This document shows positions 48,050 to 60,329 of a DNA stretch of 64,000 nucleotides, piece by piece. The notes beneath the pieces are model-generated. The model was not told the DNA's origin. It did no database searches and saw only the letters and a list, made by a program, of their open reading frames with translations. Position numbers and translations under genes: made by a program. Source of the stretch: Pieris napi (taxonomy: Eukaryota > Arthropoda > Insecta > Lepidoptera > Pieridae); contig NC_062240.1 in the NCBI RefSeq assembly GCF_905475465.1, forward strand, positions 2,867,001 through 2,931,000, given 5' to 3'. Every line of letters begins with the position of its first letter. The first letter of the stretch is position 1.

Positions 48050-49000
48050 GTGGGATCATCTCTAGTATTACGTGTATATTCAGACCTTGACTCCTGGTAC
48101 CACATTCACGTACATTTGTCATCGAATTTTATCCCTATTATTTAATATATTACAGAGTGTTCACGTGAAAGTATTATCTGTAAATCATAGTGACCTAATC
48201 CTACTGACGAATTTACTCTTGATATTAATTACAAATTGGTGTAAAAGTGTTATTTGTATTTATAGTATTACTAATGGCTAGTTAGTAGTTACACATCTGT
48301 AATGAGCCTGCCATTTATATATCCACAATTTATCTAGAAAAACAAATACACAATCTATAGTAAAATCTACGCACTCGTATCTTGTAAAATCAAAAAAAAA
48401 TTTTTTTTAGTATATCTATCGTTTGGATCTCTCTCCCGTACTGATCAATTAGTATATCTTTGTCAAACAGTTTAGTATAGTGGACACAGATTTTATTACG
48501 TTAATTATTATTACAATTAAAATACTCACAGGACATAATATTCTACTAATCTTATAATCAATGTTAGAATGGCGAATATATTTCATTCAATACTATATTT
48601 ATAACTGTACCTAATACTTAGAAGTCACATCTGTGTTATTCCTTTTTAAAACAATATTCAAATGCGGTTTTCGTCTTTAATTCTGTCGCTTATTTAAAAT
48701 ACCAACACAAGATTTCCTGTTATCACGTAGAGAAACCGTAGTCAGGTATATTTACATCTGAAAAATATATAACATGTTAAGTCGGTTCAACGATTATTTA
48801 TAAAATATGTTCGGTGTTAAGTAGAAAGTCATAAACAAAAATAAACTTAAATCGATTTATTTGTAGTGAAACAGAGGTCTCGGTCCAGTTTGATGTGGCG
48901 CGGTGAAGTGTGGAAGACGCGGCCAAGCGTGTAATCGACACACTGCCCTCATGAGGGCCGCCCCGTAGCGCCCGCTGCGCCCCATAGTGCCATTGGGGTC

Positions 49001-52000
49001 ATGCTCGCTGCTGCTCTCGCGACGCTATCCATCTTCGCTGCCCTCGTCATCGCAACCACCGCTGCTGTGCCGCTGCTCCTGGTGCTTCGCTCGGCCTGTC
49101 GTTTTAACGACACCTTTTTGTTCTCGGAAACGGCTCTCGAGAGTTATATCGCGTCCTCTGGGCGAATTACACCACCGCGGCCCTTTACAGTTCTGAACTA
49201 CAACGGTTTGTAATTATAACTTATATTTCACTTTTATAATTTTTTTATAACCATTCTGAGTTGGTACTCATGCGGCCGAGAAGATAAATTATTTTAACAA
49301 AGTCCTATAATATATTTCCTTCTTCGAAAAATACACATGAATTCATGTTGTTGCAGAGACGTGTGGTACAGGATGGCAGCAGCACGTTGCGACAGCTGGT
49401 TTAAAGATAGCAGTTCAAGGTGGGGTTGTGGTAAGCGCAGGATGGGGCGGTGCCGCCTTGTGTGGTGCGCTGTCCATGGTGAGTCGTGCGCCACCCTCCT
49501 GCGCTGAACCTCACGCGCGGGCTGCTGCGCTGGCTGCACTTGCCCTTCGCCTGCGTTGGCGGAGTGCTACATTGCTGGCGCATAGGCACCAACAATCGGA
49601 TCTTTGCAAATCTATACTGACAGCAGTGGAACGAGCCCTTCTTGATATAGGCTTACAACTGCGCCAAAGAGATATTCAATCTAAATATAATGAGCAAACA
49701 CATAGTAAGTATAATAACTGACCTTTTTTTTTTTTGAAATTATTATTTTTATATTTGCTCAATATTATTGGTAAGTGGTAATATTCTAGATATGCGAAAC
49801 TATAATTACTTTACTTTAAATAGTAAAGGAGTAAATTTAGAAATATGTAATGCATAAGTAAACTTTTCGTGGCAAATAATTAAAACATTTTTGTAACGTC
49901 AAAAAATTGTTACGCCATGGCTATCAAACTATTTAATCACCTTCACTGCCATATAATGCTTTCAATGGGAAGGTTATTAATTTTTAAAGGCAATGTGCCT
50001 TTACAGCGTGGGCAAATATTTAAACCATAAGTTTGACAACAATTATAAATAACTTAACTGATATTATAATGATAATTAATATGACATTTGCATGCCATTT
50101 TTTTATGGCTGATTGTGTTTTTTTAATCGATCTTAATGTACTTTCTTTGCAAATAAACGATTTATATATTATTTTACAGTTTCTATTATCTGCGATGATC
50201 GAAACTATGATGAACAGAACAAGAAGTATGGAGTTAACCCCGTGTTAATAGTACGGCGACCGTTTGTTTCGACCATTATGCCTTCTGCGAGACATCGATC
50301 TTTTGCGTACATTTATGATAGTTTAAAATTACAAAATGATTTAACTAACAATACAGAAACGAAATTGAGACCAAGATCTACTCGCAACGATTCAGAGCGA
50401 CAGTTAGAATGGGCCGAAATTTTTCCATATTACAATGTAAATTCTACAAGATCTCCAGCTTCAGTTGACATTGATAAAATTAAACAAAATACTAAATTTA
50501 TAGAACTCGACCCAGTGGATTATCTTAACAGCCTGCTATTCATTGAACACGCTCCGATCGACGCGTATAACTACTTACTTAAAGCACCGTATAACAATAC
50601 CGAAGCCATCATGTACTCTTTTGATTTATACGAGAGTAAAATGTTCGAGGGATCAGCTTCCTGGGAGCTGGTTACAACTTCGTTAACAGAGACCACCAAA
50701 TCGGCAGATGACAGTTGGCACACGGACGTGAGGTGGGAAGGGGGTAGTGAATTCGAGGCGTGGTGTATAGATCACGCAGAAGTGAATCAAGAGATTGGAG
50801 AAGAGCGTATGCCAGGAGAGGCAGTCTGCGCGGTTGGAGCAGCGGGTGCAGCAGGTGCAGCTCTAGCCGCAGTTATGGTTACTGTAGTTGTTCTGCGGCG
50901 TGCAATCAGCTGGCGGCATGGCGTGCGTAGGCGTCCACGTACCGCTGTCGTGCTGGCGCCGGTGGACTTCGAGTTCCCGGCGGAAGAGCAGCGGCGCTTG
51001 GGTGAGGGGATGGAAAGTGTGTTAAGCTGGTTGCAACAGCTACACGATCTGCCCGACCAGCCTGACTTACTGAAGCGACCGCTCGCTCCCTCGGCCCCGT
51101 CATCAGTGTGTAGTGTTTCAAGGCTGTCGCCAGATGGAAGGATTCGGTACAAAGTAATAAAGTGTAACGCAATTAGTATTACACAATTTAAGTATTATGG
51201 TGTCAGTTTGATAATAAAGATTTTTACAGGGGGATCCGGTCCATTTGAAGTACTTGCCTGTGGCTACATTGGAGCTTAAACGAAAGGCTATCGATGTTTT
51301 ACTTGTTATGCAAAGCTTGCGACATGAAAATCTCAATATTTTTATTGGTAAGTACTATAACATGTCGCTGCCACTAACAAGCTGCTATTTTAATGTGGTC
51401 GAAACTTAGATTAAAAACTAAAAAAAAACAATCTAATAGGCGAGTAGGTGATAAGCTTTCTGTGCCTGACACTCGCCGTCATCATTTTGGGTTTAAGGCA
51501 AGCTGGTTTCCTGACAATGTTTTCTTTCACCGTTCGAGCGAATGTTAAATGCGCACATAGATAGGAAGGTTGGTGCACAGCCGGGGATCGAACCTTCGAC
51601 CTCAGAATTGACAGTCGCACGCTGAAGCCACTAGGCCAATACTCTGATTAAAAACTAAAGCAGTTCCTATTATGAGATTGACTCATCATTTTGACAGATG
51701 TTCATTTGTTTACCATCTAAGAAAGTTCGTTCATACTTAAACATGTCGTGTACGCTCTCGCTAGTGCTCTCTAGTTACTGGAGGTAACGAGAGCGTTTAT
51801 TAGTATTACTATAGTATGTGTGTGTGTAGGGTGTGTCTGTGTTGCACGACCTGCATTGGTGTACGGTGCGGGTGCACGCGGCTCCCTACAAGCAGTATTG
51901 CAGGCGGATGAGCTGCGGCTAGATTGGACATTTCGGCTGTCACTGCTGACGGACCTGGTTAGAGGAATGCGCTATCTACACGCGTCACCACTGCGCGCCC

Positions 52001-55000
52001 ATGGCTGCCTTACGTCACGTGCCTGTCTTGTCGATGCGCGGTGGGTGCTGCGAGTGTCAGACTATGGTGTCGCACAGCTAGGGCATGCTCAGGCGATGCC
52101 CATAGGACTACGCTGCCCCCGTGACTTGCTATGGAGTGCGCCTGAGGTGCTGCGAGTTGGCGATGCAATGCCCCCTACTCAGTCTGCAGACGTTTTCTCC
52201 TTTTCTATTATCATGCAAGAAGTCATTGTTCGAGGGGAACCCTACTGTATGCTCAGCTTTACGCCTGAAGGTAATATTTTCACAGCTCGCGTCAAAACTT
52301 AGAGTTTTTTTTTATATTTAAACTTCGTTATCTTATACAAAAAGAAACATATAAAAAAGCAGGTTACGTAAGTTATCAGGCAACGGGCGGCCTTATCGCT
52401 AAGAAGCAATTTCTTTCAGGCGACCCAAATATGGAACAATAAACAAAAGAAACACCTACAGAGGGTAAAGTACAAGAAGTGCATAAATAATTAACAAAAA
52501 CTCAATCTTAATAACATATAACACTACCAATAACTTAAATAAAGTAAAATCTAAACAAAAAGCAATAATATGTAAAAACAAACATATAAAAGCTAATCCA
52601 AGGGTTAATTTAATCACAATTAATATATATAAGCAGTAGAAAACTAATTACGAGGAATAAGAAAAATTATCAAAAAGAACAGTGGCGTAACTATACCATC
52701 TGGGGCCCGTGGATTTTTTTTTTGATGGGGACAGTAAAAATCTTCACGTAATATACCTACTAAGTATATCATAAACTTCGAGATCGTACACAATTACGCG
52801 TTGTATATGTCCCAGTATTGGCCATAGGCCTCCTCTCTTAGGCGAGAGGGAATGGTCTGTAGTGCCCACGCTAGCCCACGTATTGGAGACTTTACATTCA
52901 TCCATAGAACATAATATCTCTTGGGCGGGTCGGGAGCCCGTGGCATTTTGCCACCCTTTTGTTACGCCACTGAAAAAGAAGATTTTTATATAAATTTAAA
53001 GATAGCTGGTCTGATATCACATTATAGTTCGTTCATATTATAGCGGTTGTTGTAATTTCATGTAATCTTTTTTATAGAAATAGTGGAGAAATTGTGTCGT
53101 CCACCGCCATTAATCCGACCGTCAGTGTCTATTGGTGCAGCGCCGCCCGAAGCGGTCAGTATTATGCGTCAGTGCTGGAGCGAGCAACCTGAACATCGCC
53201 CTGACTTTGACCGACTTCACGAGGTTTTTCGCCAATTGCACAGTGGACGGTACTGACTGACTCATCTGCAGTTTAAAATTTACTTTAACCATCTCACGAT
53301 GAACTTTATTGTTTTAGAAAAGTTAACATCATGGATTCAATGTTTGAAATGTTAGAAAAATATAGCAATAATTTAGAAGAACTGATAAAGGAACGAACAG
53401 AACAGTTGGACATTGAGAAGAAGAAAACAGAACAGTTGTTAAACAGAATGCTTCCCAGGTATAGTGTTGTTCCATTCCAAAATACACACTAACGAAACAC
53501 AGAGAACACACGACATACAAAAACACAAACATGCATGTGCATCAATGACAAGTGTGCACAACATTAACAGAGAAACATTACAATGATAAAATAGATTAAA
53601 ATTAAAAGACAAACTAGATTAAGAAACACAAATGTGCGATTTAAAAATTTAATATACGTATTTCTACTTTGCAATTGTTACTATTGGTGAAAATAAATAC
53701 TAGCAAAAAAAACACTAGCAGACCGGCCAAGCGTTGCTGTGGCTAAGGTTTTTGTTATATTACATAGTAGTAAACTATTCAAGGGAATCGGTAGGAGAAC
53801 ACCAGTCATGGGGACCACCATGCTATTTTGATGGTTATGGCATTAAATTGTAGCTTATGTGAAACGTTGGTACTTTCAACACAGCGCCATCTGTTAGAAT
53901 TGTGGCTATCAAATAATAAACAAAATAAATTGCAATAAAATAATATTGCGAGTATAAATTGAGATGTAAGCTATCCTATCTTTTAAGTTGGATCAAACTG
54001 CACACATTGTGCAAATTTGATTGATATCGGTTGGGTGGTTTAGGAGTCCAAAGCGGACAAATAACGTAAAAAAAACACTCACATTGTTTCATTAGGTTAT
54101 GGGGCCAGATTTATGGTCTTTAAGTATTTTTAGCTAATTAACACGAAAGTTTAAAAGTTATCAAGTTATTTGTTAGTACTCTTAACCGAAGTTTTTTTAT
54201 CTAGGACCGTGGCAGAACGGTTACTGCTAGGACTGCGCGTGGAACCCGAAATGTTCGAGGAGGTGTCCATTTACTTCAGCGATATCGTGGGTTTCACTTC
54301 TATTGCTGCGAGAGCAACGCCCGTGCAAGTTGTCGACCTCCTTAATGACTTATATACTACTTTTGACGCAGCCATAGAACAATACGCTGTATACAAGGTT
54401 TGAACTACAATTTTATTCTTCAGCTTTTATTCGAGATAGGTGAGTTAATAAAAAAATCATTTATTCATATTGGTAACAAAATGTACACTTATAAACGTCA
54501 AAAAATAAATACATATATGTATATGAAATGCTTCTAATTTTACATTTACTGCCGTTCGTTCGTTTCTCCCTTTCCAGCTGCTCAAATCAAGGGCATAGAA
54601 CGGAAGAGAAGAACTGGCATTAAACTCTCCGCCACTCTTTTTTATCGTCAAGTTTTTTGTTTTACACAATGTTTGTAAGGAGCTGCAACCATTACACCAT
54701 GTTCCACATGACATCTTAAGAAATTAATAATAATAAAATAAATTAAAAACAAAGAGGCATGGTGAAATAGGGGCACGTACTTACATTCTCGTGGGAACAA
54801 CACGCAAATACATAGTCGAAATAACTAACGTCACCACCACCATCATACACGAATTCAAGTTAAACCAGTCACCAACAGTAGCACCCGTTCACGAGTATGA
54901 CGCATGGCCAGCCATCGGCCCCCTCGATGCTATAATAGCTCCGATTGCAGGTGGAGACAATTGGTGATGCGTATATGGTAGTCGGTGGTCTGCCAATACG

Positions 55001-56325
55001 TAGTACGGACCATGCTCAGGCAGTTGCCACTATGGCGTTACATTTGCTGCACTTAGCTGGTCGGTTCCGTATAAGGCATTCGCCATCCACCCCGCTGCAT
55101 CTGCGAATTGGATTGCACACTGGACCCTGCTGTGCTGGCGTAGTGGGACTTACGATGCCGCGATACTGTTTGTTTGGAGATACCGTCAATACGGCTTCTC
55201 GTATGGAGTCAACGGGTGCGGCATGGCGGGTGCAGGTGTCCACTGCGACTGCAGAAAGATTAGCTGCGGCAGGCGGATTTCGTTTGCGCTCGCGTGGCCT
55301 CACGCAGATCAAGGGAAAGGGTGCTATGCACACCTACTGGCTACTGGGCAAGGAAGGCTTTGACAAGCCACTTCCCACACCCCCTCCACTAGAGTAAGTA
55401 TACCTCTTCACTCGTTTTGTTAATGCTGTTCACTTACTTTCACATATGTGTGTCTTAGTAACGACATCATGACGTTAATTTTATTTTTTTAGGTCTGAAG
55501 AGGTACTGTTCGAAACAGACGGGGAGAATGACAGTGAATCGTCTGATATCACCAACGTTGTGGATCTCGGACGGACGCTCACAGCCCCGCAGCAGACAGT
55601 AGAGCGCCAGAGCTCTGACCCCTGCGCCCAATTCCTCGGTAACAGTCTTTGAAATGGCATATTAACTAAAAATTATATATATATATATTGCATATAAAAA
55701 AGTTTAAGGGTCTGTTTCACAATGTATGGATAAAGTACCAAATGGTTATGCAACACATAAATTATTTAAAAGATATATTGTGCTATTTGACACTTCATGG
55801 GACTCATAACTTATGATGGACTTTATGTGACGAATAGCGCTATCTGACAGTCGTGAAACGCAACAATAGTGTTTATCCTACCAATAAGTAATAAATAGCT
55901 AATTCGGAACTTATCCGTACATTGTGAAACAGATTCTAAGTTTTCTAATAAAATTATTAGGTGAGGGGAGCCAAGGTGGTCTGTCTGCGGAGAGCAGCCC
56001 ATGCTTACGTTCAGCGGTAGATGGGGTGCGGGGTAGCGCCACACTTGGAAGGAGTATGGCAATAAGCGGACGAAACGGCGCAGGAGCAGCGCGCTTTCGC
56101 TATCTACGTTCCTCCCTTTCCAGCTGCTCAGTGGCGGGATCGCTAGAAGCGCCAGCACCGCGCGTTTTGCGGCGGCAATGGTCGCTGGAGCGTGGGGATT
56201 CTCTAGCGGCGGCGGCAGCGGGACCAGATAGCGGAAGCATGGCGCTAGAGCCGCTGGCGTTGAGAGCTCCCCCCCCACGTCCAGCGCCTCCACGCTATAG
56301 AACCCGCGCCGACACCGAGCGCTGA
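49001..56325 (+). CDS. Orphan receptor guanylate cyclase
   Basis: Eleven coding exons: 49001-49205, 49357-49704, 50180-51153, 51230-51347, 51830-52270, 53078-53249, 53318-53458, 54205-54397, 54951-55393, 55493-55638 and 55961-56325 (TGA). Phases agree throughout and the sum is 1181 codons plus stop. The N-terminus is signal-like (MLAAALATLSIFAALVIATT). An extracellular part of about 400 residues has no clear natriuretic-receptor motif. One membrane helix lies near 400-425 (AAGAALAAVMVTVVVL). The kinase-homology domain spans about 490-755: LVRGMRYLH, HGCLTSRACLVD for the HRD loop, SDYGV for DFG, WSAPEVL. It is a pseudokinase because the catalytic Asp and Asn are missing. A helical linker follows (LEELIKERTEQLDIEKKKTE), then the cyclase domain about 806-1010 with metal ligands D826 and D870, guanine-specifying E866 and C937, and catalytic N944 and R948. 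It should therefore make cGMP from GTP. The tail is rich in Ser, Ala, Pro and Arg. It may correspond to Drosophila CG34357-type cyclases (uncertain). Confidence 0.93.
51418..51642 (-). repeat. tRNA-derived SINE (family A) in guanylate cyclase intron
   Basis: The reverse complement has box A 'attggcctagtggcttcag' and box B 'ggttcgatccccggc', and ends near 'ctaatagg'. Confidence 0.85.
52345..52560 (-). repeat. Probable LINE 3' fragment
   Basis: 'gggcggccttatcgctaaga' and 'agcaatttctttcaggcgac' are a block I recognise as common in lepidopteran repeats. Ends not defined. Confidence 0.4.
52680..52972. mobile_element. hAT-type MITE with 8-bp target duplication
   Basis: TIR cagtggcgtaac and its complement gttacgccactg, flanked by the 8-bp repeat AAAAAGAA (52672-52679 and 52973-52980). 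The 8-bp duplication and CAG start are typical of hAT elements. The interior includes 'ggccataggcctcctctctt', a fragment of another lepidopteran repeat. No transposase. Confidence 0.9.
53705..54079 (-). mobile_element. 5'-truncated Helitron fragment between 12-bp direct repeats
   Basis: The Helitron sequence (about 53715-54067) is a relative of 21334 and 33317, with its CTAG end at 53715-53718 and the TCTTAATATA head missing. It is flanked by aaaaaaaacact at 53705-53716 and 54068-54079. Confidence 0.7.
54457..54720 (-). repeat. LINE 3' terminal region
   Basis: 'tcatttattcatattggtaa' to 'gcattaaactctccgccact' follows a pattern seen at 25485/27132 and in many lepidopteran LINE ends. It is non-coding here and sits within a guanylate cyclase intron. 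Confidence 0.55.
55707..55938. mobile_element. MITE in last guanylate cyclase intron
   Basis: Left end 'gtctgtttcacaatgtatgg' followed by ataagt; right end 'acttatccgtacattgtgaa' followed by acaga. They form an inverted repeat of about 25 bp with one or two mismatches. The right end is about 20 bp from the acceptor of the last coding exon. Confidence 0.75.
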
Positions 56326-56569
56326 CCTCACCCTAATCAATGTGTCCCCGACAATAATTACTTTTACGCAATAATTCGTCACGTCCCAGTCTAGTACAAG
56401 GATCCCTGGAAGGCTAGAGTCGTTCGATAAAGAAAAAAATATATTTAATAATTACGTTTCTAGAGTGAACTAAACTTTTATATTCCATACGAATCAACTC
56501 TTGTCAAGGTCATTCCCGTGGTACCTTCTATTCCTAGTGTAGTCCTCGTAAGTATTGTTGTGATTTATG

Positions 56570-56575
56570 AATAAA
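56570..56575 (+). terminator. Candidate guanylate cyclase polyadenylation signal
   Basis: AATAAA about 245 bp after the TGA at 56323-56325. Confidence 0.5.
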
Positions 56576-56579
56576 AATA

Positions 56580-57545
56580 ATTATTATCAATAGATTGTAG
56601 ATATTGTGTACTTTCACTGTCGATGTCGATTATTCATATTTTTTATGAGTGCTCCTCGAGTTTAAAAATTTATACTCGACAAATCTTGTATTTTTGAAAT
56701 TTTTCATCTGAATAAATCATAAAATTATACTATGCTTATTTCGAGTCCTCATGATATTATCTTATAAGACTGTAATCAACAATCTAGGGGAGAAATTCTA
56801 GTTTGATAAAAGCGCCACCTATGGGCCACAAAATGCAGTAAAAGAGCCTGGAACGTACTCTTTACAGTTGATTAGTTTATGCACATCTAGCAGTCTAGAA
56901 ATACAGTGCGTACACACGATTTTTTATTTCGTAGGAACAAAAGATATAGAAACGCCAGAGCTATCTTAATAAAGCAATTTAACACAGCGTAATAACGCTC
57001 ATAGCTTTGGATCTCATTCAGCTTACACGTAAATCTGCTAGATGTCGTTAATATAAATTTATAAAGTAGAGCTAAAATGAAATCAAAATTATTATAAGAA
57101 GATATTTTATTAAAACTTTGTTCTATATTTTGAACTACACAATTATTCTAACGGTTCACGCGGTGGCTGGCGTGCATGGATATGCTAAACTGGCAATTCT
57201 TTCAGATGTGATGTGACACATATGAAATATTTTTCTTTACATTATCAAACTTTATATTATTCTCTAAAATTTCGTAAGATGTAGTAAATATCTTACAACA
57301 TTATGACAGTATTCGTGTTACGTTTATAACATCGAATTTATTTCCGCATTGTCGTTGACAGTAACACAGTTAGAGAGTTGTTAGGAGTGGAGAACAGAGG
57401 AAGACAATCTAAAAGTTAAACAAATAATAACAAATTTACTTTAAGTATAAAAAATAAACGCCCAAGAGAAATAAACAAAAGAAATTCTCTTCATTCAGAT
57501 CGCTGGAATTCAAATTTATAATTACCGTAAATCTACTGGAATTTA
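56580..57545. other. Intergenic, no gene seen
   Basis: AT-rich; no repeat termini or coding segments recognised. Confidence 0.45.
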
Positions 57546-57559
57546 TTGTATTGGTAAGT

Positions 57560-57734
57560 GCTGGGGCGGCGGGGCGCGGGCGGCAGCGTCAACTCTCGCG
57601 ACGACCTCCGGCGAATGGCGAGCGGCGACCGCGCGCACATCTCTCGCGGCGCTGACGCGATGAGCCGCTCTGTACACGCGCGCAACACCGCTTCTACCGC
57701 CACACGATGGCCACAAGGACCGACTACCACTTTG
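57560..57734 (+). other. GC-rich candidate first exon with GTGAGT donor
   Basis: A CpG-rich patch of about 170 bp ends ATGGCCACAAGGACCGACTA and then CCACTTTG before GTGAGT at 57735. Read from the ATG at 57707 it gives MATRTDYHF plus one base. No downstream exon could be tied to it. It could instead be a non-coding or alternative 5' exon. Confidence 0.4.
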
Positions 57735-57904
57735 GTGAGTTACCCCAGCATATTGTTTTTGACAACAGCAATCAACGTTTCAAAGTTATAATCAACTTTT
57801 TTACATTCACATTCCTACAAGCGATCTTGGCGGCTGTTTTAAAAATAATTGTATTTAAAGGTACTTGTTACATCGCCACTAGACGTAGTAAACAGGTGTC
57901 TTAA

Positions 57905-59000
57905 TATATAATTAGAAAGAAATAATATCCGAGTGGGATATTCTGTTGTATTGTTACAAAAGCGATCGACTTCGATACTCGTTAAAAATGTGAGCGTGAA
58001 CTCTTGGCCCTCTTATCGCGAGTCGGCCCTCGCCGCGCTATGACACTACTACTTTGGTCACATTGGCCCCATCACTACCCAACTTGGACCAGTAAACTGA
58101 TATCCCATTAGCTGAATATAGCTGTAATCCATTTGGAGTTAAATTTGAAGAAAAATAACTAACTAGAAGTTGGTTTGAAGTATAAAAATAAGTTTATATT
58201 TCAATACTCTGGCTTTAATTGTCTATATATATTATTATATATATTCAATTAATTTTCCAGTTATTATCTAGAGTAAGTAACATAAGTATGTAGATTATAC
58301 CACGATCTATATTGTAAGATCTTAGATATCTTAGATATTATTACCTTTAGGATACACATTGCATAAAAATTTCGCCGTACAATTATTATTTATTTGGAAG
58401 TCACTAGGTCCACCGTGCGTTACCAACTAAGACACGGCTTTAGGTACAAAAAAAAAGAGCGAAAATATTATTAAAAAAAAAAGGGAATTTTATGAGAAAT
58501 TATGAAAACGGGTCGAATACACAACTGTTGAAAATACCAAATGAACTTTATCATTTTATTTGTATAAATAATTAAGTGTACTAATAATTATAATAAAGCG
58601 AACTGAACAAAGGTTATGGTTGTAACAATAACATTTATTTTTAAATCGTCCAACTAAAATAGGTACCTATTTTCCTCAATCTCGTATTATTCTTAACCAA
58701 TGCATTGCATTTTGGAGTTTACCAGAAACTGGAAGGCTATATATGTATATATATATTGTACATATATAAAGAAAAAAAATATGTAGAATAAATGCGTGGA
58801 TTTCCATGTGAGAGCGTTAAGTAGTATGTGTGGTGTAACATTTCGTGATAGGATAAGTAATAGATAGATAGATGGGTGGTTTATGAATGAAGCGGATAAC
58901 CAGTAAGATAAAGGTACAAGGCAGCCGTGGTTGGCAAAGTCGAGTTGGGTTCCCCTTGTCGTACTTACCTGGACCAAATCCAGGAGGTGCTCTCGGACAA
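57905..59000. other. No gene seen
   Basis: AT-rich; a (TA)n-like stretch near 58735-58770 and scattered T/A runs. No supported exon. Confidence 0.4.
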
Positions 59001-59009
59001 GTTAAAAGT

Positions 59010-59125
59010 ACCTACCCATAACGCTATGCATGGTGTATGTCATGAAAGTGGATGAAGCGAGAAAGGTACATCAGGACCGTAGCAAATCGAGATCCCTGCC
59101 TTCGGGAAAAAGGCGTAAAAATATA
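59010..59125 (+). repeat. LINE reverse-transcriptase C-terminal fragment
   Basis: 'aaagtggatgaagcgagaaa' to 'ccttcgggaaaaaggcgt' parallels 27655-27790. Stop codons and shifts break the frame. Confidence 0.55.
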
Positions 59126-59223
59126 CCCAAATATGTAAAAGTACCAAACTTAGCGCGAACTAGACTGATATGATGACAAATTAATCTGGGACTCAACTTC
59201 GGAATGGTTGAGGGCGTCATGGA

Positions 59224-59355
59224 GTTTTTTTTATGGAACCGGGGGCAAACGGACAGGGGGCTCACCTGATGTTAAGTGATACCCTCGCCCATGGACACTC
59301 ATTGCCAGAGTGCTCGCGAGTGCGTTGCCGGCCTTTTAAGAATTGGTACGCTCTT
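59224..59355 (-). repeat. Family B LINE 3' end
   Basis: The minus strand reads 'gagcgtaccaattcttaaaa', 'ggccggcaacgcactcgcga', '...gagccccctgtccgtttgcc', then an A-run. Confidence 0.75.
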
Positions 59356-59974
59356 AATTTAATATAATAAAACGTTAATTTGATACAATATTATTGACTC
59401 TACAACAGGTGAATACCGCAGCATCTCGTTTGTTTTTAAAAACAAAATCTTATCTACTTCAAAAAATTTAATTAGGCAGATGTGGATTTAGTAGATATTA
59501 TTTACTTGTCTTTCGGTTTGTTTGAATAACGTTCAGAATACTTATTATACATGTGTGGGTCAATTGATTCAAAGAAATGAATGAGAACATGTTACAGCGC
59601 GCTGTGTATTGTACCGTGTCAAACTGCAATGTAGCACGTACAACACGAAGGCACTGGGCGGATATTATAAGTAGCTGGTAAGCTTGTCCCACAAGATAGT
59701 TGTTCGCCAATAAATTATATTACGATATTTGAGTCCAGCACAAAGCAAACCTCGTGTGGCGTAGTAACGGAAAGTGCTAAAGAACGTAAAACTGTAACTA
59801 GTAATCGAGCTATTGTTTAAAATTATTACGTACTTCGAGGTTTATTGCTTGCACTGTGCACGTGAGCTACCTATACCTACTCACACATAGTACCTACGAG
59901 GCTTTATGTCGCATGGGAATGGTACAAAATCAAAGGCAATTGTCGCGGGATGATAGGAACAGCTGATGAGCTAG

Positions 59975-60322
59975 CACAAGGCCTGGTGGAGGCAGTGGCA
60001 GTGGGGGGCGGCGGGGGCGGTGTCGAGACACGCGGAGTGGCTGCGCTTTATCATCCCGCGATTAGATAAAGCAAAACCGCTGAAAGCGAGGTGGAGGCAG
60101 TCAGTAGTAGCGAACCGCGCGCGCGCCCGCACCACGCTCCCACCGCTGCTTAATCCGCCGCCGTATTCAGCTCGTCCGCTTACAGCACCGCTGTAAGAGC
60201 ACGCAGCACGAGCGCGCACGAAGTGGTAGTGATGGACTGCTTAGTGTGGATAACGCAGTTGTCGGCGGCAACCATTGTCAGTAGATGGCAATGAATCATT
60301 GTTGCGTGAAATGTCTGCGTTG
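59975..60322 (+). other. CpG-rich promoter/first exon; possible start of a DHHC palmitoyltransferase
   Basis: GC-rich sequence ends at a GTGAGT donor (60323). The last open start, ATG at 60285 (or 60291), gives MAMNHCCVKCLR plus two bases. A short upstream frame (ATG at 60232) stops before the donor. Insect and vertebrate ZDHHC15/20-type proteins begin with a similar Cys-rich stretch before the first membrane helix, so this could be such a first exon. No second exon was found within the window, so the assignment is tentative. Confidence 0.35.
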
Positions 60323-60329
60323 GTGAGTT

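Noticed and set aside
50787..51172. Two minus-strand frames of 88-121 codons
   Set aside because: Antisense shadows of the GC-rich membrane and juxtamembrane coding part of the guanylate cyclase.
55016..56293. Minus-strand frames of 105 and 156 codons
   Set aside because: Antisense shadows of the cyclase-domain and C-terminal exons.
59971..60219. Minus-strand frame of 82 codons over the CpG-rich segment
   Set aside because: No domain; explained by GC-rich composition of a probable promoter and first exon.
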